Part shown: positions 63,800 to 64,000 of the stretch, piece after piece
Layout: each line of letters starts with the position of its first letter
Position numbering within the stretch: position 1 is the first letter of the stretch
Assembly: GCA_030789695.1 (NCBI GenBank)
Contig: CM061139.1
Coordinates: 105,870,837 to 105,934,836 of the forward strand
Reading direction: 5' to 3'
Length of the DNA stretch: 64,000 bases
Origin: Scilla litardierei
Lineage: Eukaryota; Streptophyta; Magnoliopsida; Asparagales; Asparagaceae
Translations under genes and position numbers: made by a program
The notes under the pieces: generated by a model
Database searches by the model: none
The model's input: only the letters and a program-made list of their open reading frames with translations
What the model was told of the DNA's origin: nothing

Positions 63800-64000
63800 C
63801 TAGTCCAAAGTAACAATTACATCATCAATAATGATACACCATGTGCTGTGTAAATAAAAACTTCTAAGTTTCTGTGAACAAGGATTGCAGTATATGAAAT
63901 CATAATGGCAATGGCCTTTTACGTTTAATGACAATAATACTCGGACACTTATTAGCCTTTTTGTATAAGCCAATAAACAAAAGTTTAAAAAAGGGAATTA
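63800..64000. other. Start of the upstream DAR1 intron
   Basis: AT-rich sequence with no coding signal; presumed intron leading to N-terminal exons beyond the window. Confidence 0.5.

Overview
The window is nuclear DNA of a flowering plant. It holds two host genes with plant-type GT-AG introns, a Mutator-like DNA transposon, several LTR retrotransposons with initiator-Met-tRNA-type primer sites, a MITE and a SINE-like tRNA head. I cannot name the species. The very long, transposon-filled introns suggest a large, repeat-rich genome.

Region by region. (1) 1-1172 is non-coding. (2) 1182-12137 is a nearly complete 10,956-bp MULE bounded by a perfect 9-bp target duplication (TCTATTTAT) and long inverted termini. 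It carries two convergent genes: a mudrA-like transposase on + (broken by four in-frame stops) and, on -, a DUF1985 plus Ulp1/C48 cysteine protease gene (two frameshifts, catalytic residues present). This matches the Kaonashi-type (ULP-carrying) MULEs. Its introns and subterminal DNA are built from recurring GCGTATA/TATACGC modules, some of which coincide with intron boundaries. (3) 12768-14753 is an intact eight-exon MATE/DETOXIFICATION transporter gene on +, whose ATG lies 631 bp beyond the MULE end. (4) From 15638 to beyond the right edge runs one enormous gene on -, a DA1/DAR1-type ubiquitin-binding LIM peptidase. Nine exons were located (15638-15957, 25620-25678, 25944-26059, 26206-26268, 26372-26584, 27451-27570, 50434-50517, 50630-50750, 63652-63799). 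All join in frame, while the introns reach 9.7, 22.9 and 12.9 kb.

Almost all mobile DNA right of 15.9 kb sits inside those introns. The 9.7-kb intron holds a 184-bp MITE, a gag-only LTR element (18624-21619) and two adjacent old LTRs (22155-24028). The 22.9-kb intron holds a Ty3/gypsy chromovirus (27906-44795, duplication GGCGA) whose left LTR is split by a gag-only copia-type element (29759-36890), and then a chimeric gag-only element (46145-49074). The 12.9-kb intron holds an LTR fragment with a primer site, an Athila/Tat-like element (52074-59214, duplication TGTAT) whose LTR contains a solo LTR (52412-54093, duplication CCAGC), and a decayed copia element (59215-62817).

The MATE and DAR1 genes converge on a spacer of about 0.9 kb. 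The observations I rate most worth checking are the intron-like repeat modules and splice-acceptor-carrying tandem array of the MULE, the two intron-like interruptions in the chromovirus polyprotein, and the preserved DAR1 reading frame across at least 48 kb of transposon-packed DNA.
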